Part shown: piece by piece, positions 63,300 through 64,000 of the stretch
How positions within the stretch are numbered: position 1 is the first letter of the stretch
How the letters are laid out: each line of letters opens with the position of its first letter
Assembly (NCBI GenBank): GCA_949358305.1
Contig: OX442314.1
Coordinates: 10,099,060-10,163,059, forward strand
Direction of reading: 5' to 3'
Origin: Strigamia acuminata
Lineage: Eukaryota > Arthropoda > Chilopoda > Geophilomorpha > Linotaeniidae
Length of the DNA: 64,000 bases
The notes under the pieces: model-generated
Seen by the model: only the letters and a program-made list of their open reading frames with translations
Databases searched by the model: none
Told to the model about the DNA's origin: nothing
Made by a program: the position numbers and the translations under genes

Positions 63300-64000
63300 A
63301 GTATTCGAAGGACTTTGCAAGAATTTGAAACTGTGGCTGACGGCTTGATGCACAGATGCAATGGTAAGTACCTCACTAATTACTACTTGTGGTGCAATGA
63401 TGAGAGTTGTAGCGGTCACGTTATCTACAACCCTCAGACAACGGTGAGCAAAATATCTCAACCACACTGTGTAGAACCTGCGGACGCATCTACCGGTAGC
63501 CCGGTTGCAAATAGGCAATTCGCAGCCGCTGTGAAGAGGAAAGCTGAGACCAAACCATCCGCTGGATTGCAACTGTATCACTTCGGCATATTGACCCCAC
63601 GATGTCTAAGCATCGTAAAGGCAATTTTCCCCCACTACCGGCTACAACTGAGCTGCTGGAACAAGTTTTACCAACTTTTGCATATTGCAAAACAATTGAC
63701 AACAATTTATTTTTCGTATCTGCGCGTCGGACAATGTCGAAATTGTCAGCAGAGAACATTCCTGAAGGGCTGGAATGCGTTTGGGATGTATTTGTGGAGG
63801 CAAACTTCACAACGGAAACAGACCGTAAGGTGTACTTGTTTATTGAGTACATTTGTGACAGATGGATCATATTGGTGGGTGTAGAAAGAATGACCGTGGA
63901 TGAACAACCAAACAGAGCAAACAACGCAGTAGAATCGTTCCACGTAGGTTTGGCGAGGAAGATAAAAATTGGGCATTTCTTGGATTCATGCGTACCGAGA
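63300..64000 (+). pseudogene. MULE/FLYWCH-like transposase, frameshifted and cut by the window end
   Basis: First frame (from 63315): MHRCNGKYLTNYYLWCNDES with CSGHVIYNP and a later PHC resembles the FLYWCH-type zinc finger that heads many MULE transposases, followed by a basic KRKAETKPSAG stretch. From about 63580 the homologous reading continues in another frame (KGNFPPLPATTELLEQVLP, ECVWDVFVEANFTTETDRKV) and ends at the window edge with NRANNAVESFHVGLARKIK, the NNA-x-ESFH motif typical of MULEs. The stretch between these blocks is too short for a full DDE domain, so the copy is shifted and internally shortened. Confidence 0.65.

Overview
The window is eukaryotic and metazoan nuclear DNA. 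Genes have many short GT-AG introns, coding stretches are separated by very AT-rich, repeat-laden sequence, tRNAs are eukaryotic in type, and the recognisable proteins are animal orthologues (HLX/H2.0 homeodomain, UBR7, SEL1L, DDRGK1, SPATA7, YLPM1). The lineage is inferred only. A tandem family of secreted proteins with a DM4/12-like cysteine pattern, together with hAT, pogo/Tigger, MULE and MITE remnants, fits an arthropod (perhaps a non-insect one, since SPATA7 is kept). This is not proven by the sequence.

Layout. 1-5.1 kb is transposon debris: a broken MULE transposase, two hAT-type non-autonomous elements with 8-bp target duplications and another TIR element. 5.1-5.5 kb holds the last two exons of a YLPM1/ZAP3 homologue. 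5.5-18.8 kb has no gene I can support; it holds tandem arrays, MITEs, a four-fold CRE array and a four-fold ~185-bp unit. 18.9-24.2 kb is a complete four-exon HLX/H2.0 homeobox gene on the minus strand. 24.2-29.1 kb is A-rich arrays. 29.4-39.6 kb is a head-to-tail cluster of five plus-strand genes for small secreted or membrane-inserted cysteine-paired proteins. Three tRNA genes (Met, Leu, Asn) lie at its 3' end, one of them inside an intron. 41.1-43.9 kb (minus) is UBR7 and 44.4-49.2 kb (plus) is SEL1L, head to head. 49.6-54.2 kb contains two full-length relic pogo/Tigger elements, a mini-relative, a long-TIR MITE and one orphan single-exon gene; a second orphan follows at 54.5 kb. 55.8-57.9 kb (minus) is DDRGK1 and 58.3-61.1 kb (plus) is SPATA7, again head to head. 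61.6-62.0 kb encodes a small acidic secreted repeat protein. The window ends in a long-TIR MITE and a frameshifted MULE/FLYWCH-like transposase.

Functional themes. SEL1L (ERAD scaffold) and DDRGK1 (UFMylation adaptor at the ER) are ER proteostasis genes about 7 kb apart; UBR7 is a UBR-box/PHD ubiquitin ligase; SPATA7 is ciliary. The two divergent gene pairs have compact shared promoters. The five-gene secreted family has matching exon phases, TATA-like boxes and 5'UTR introns, and is the best candidate for a little-described system. A second unusual theme is that nearly every tandem array has a repeat unit close to a multiple of 10 bp (10, 20, 30/31, 40/41), that is, A/T tracts phased with the DNA helix. 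All exon boundaries were placed by eye from splice consensus and reading phase, and no homology search was run.
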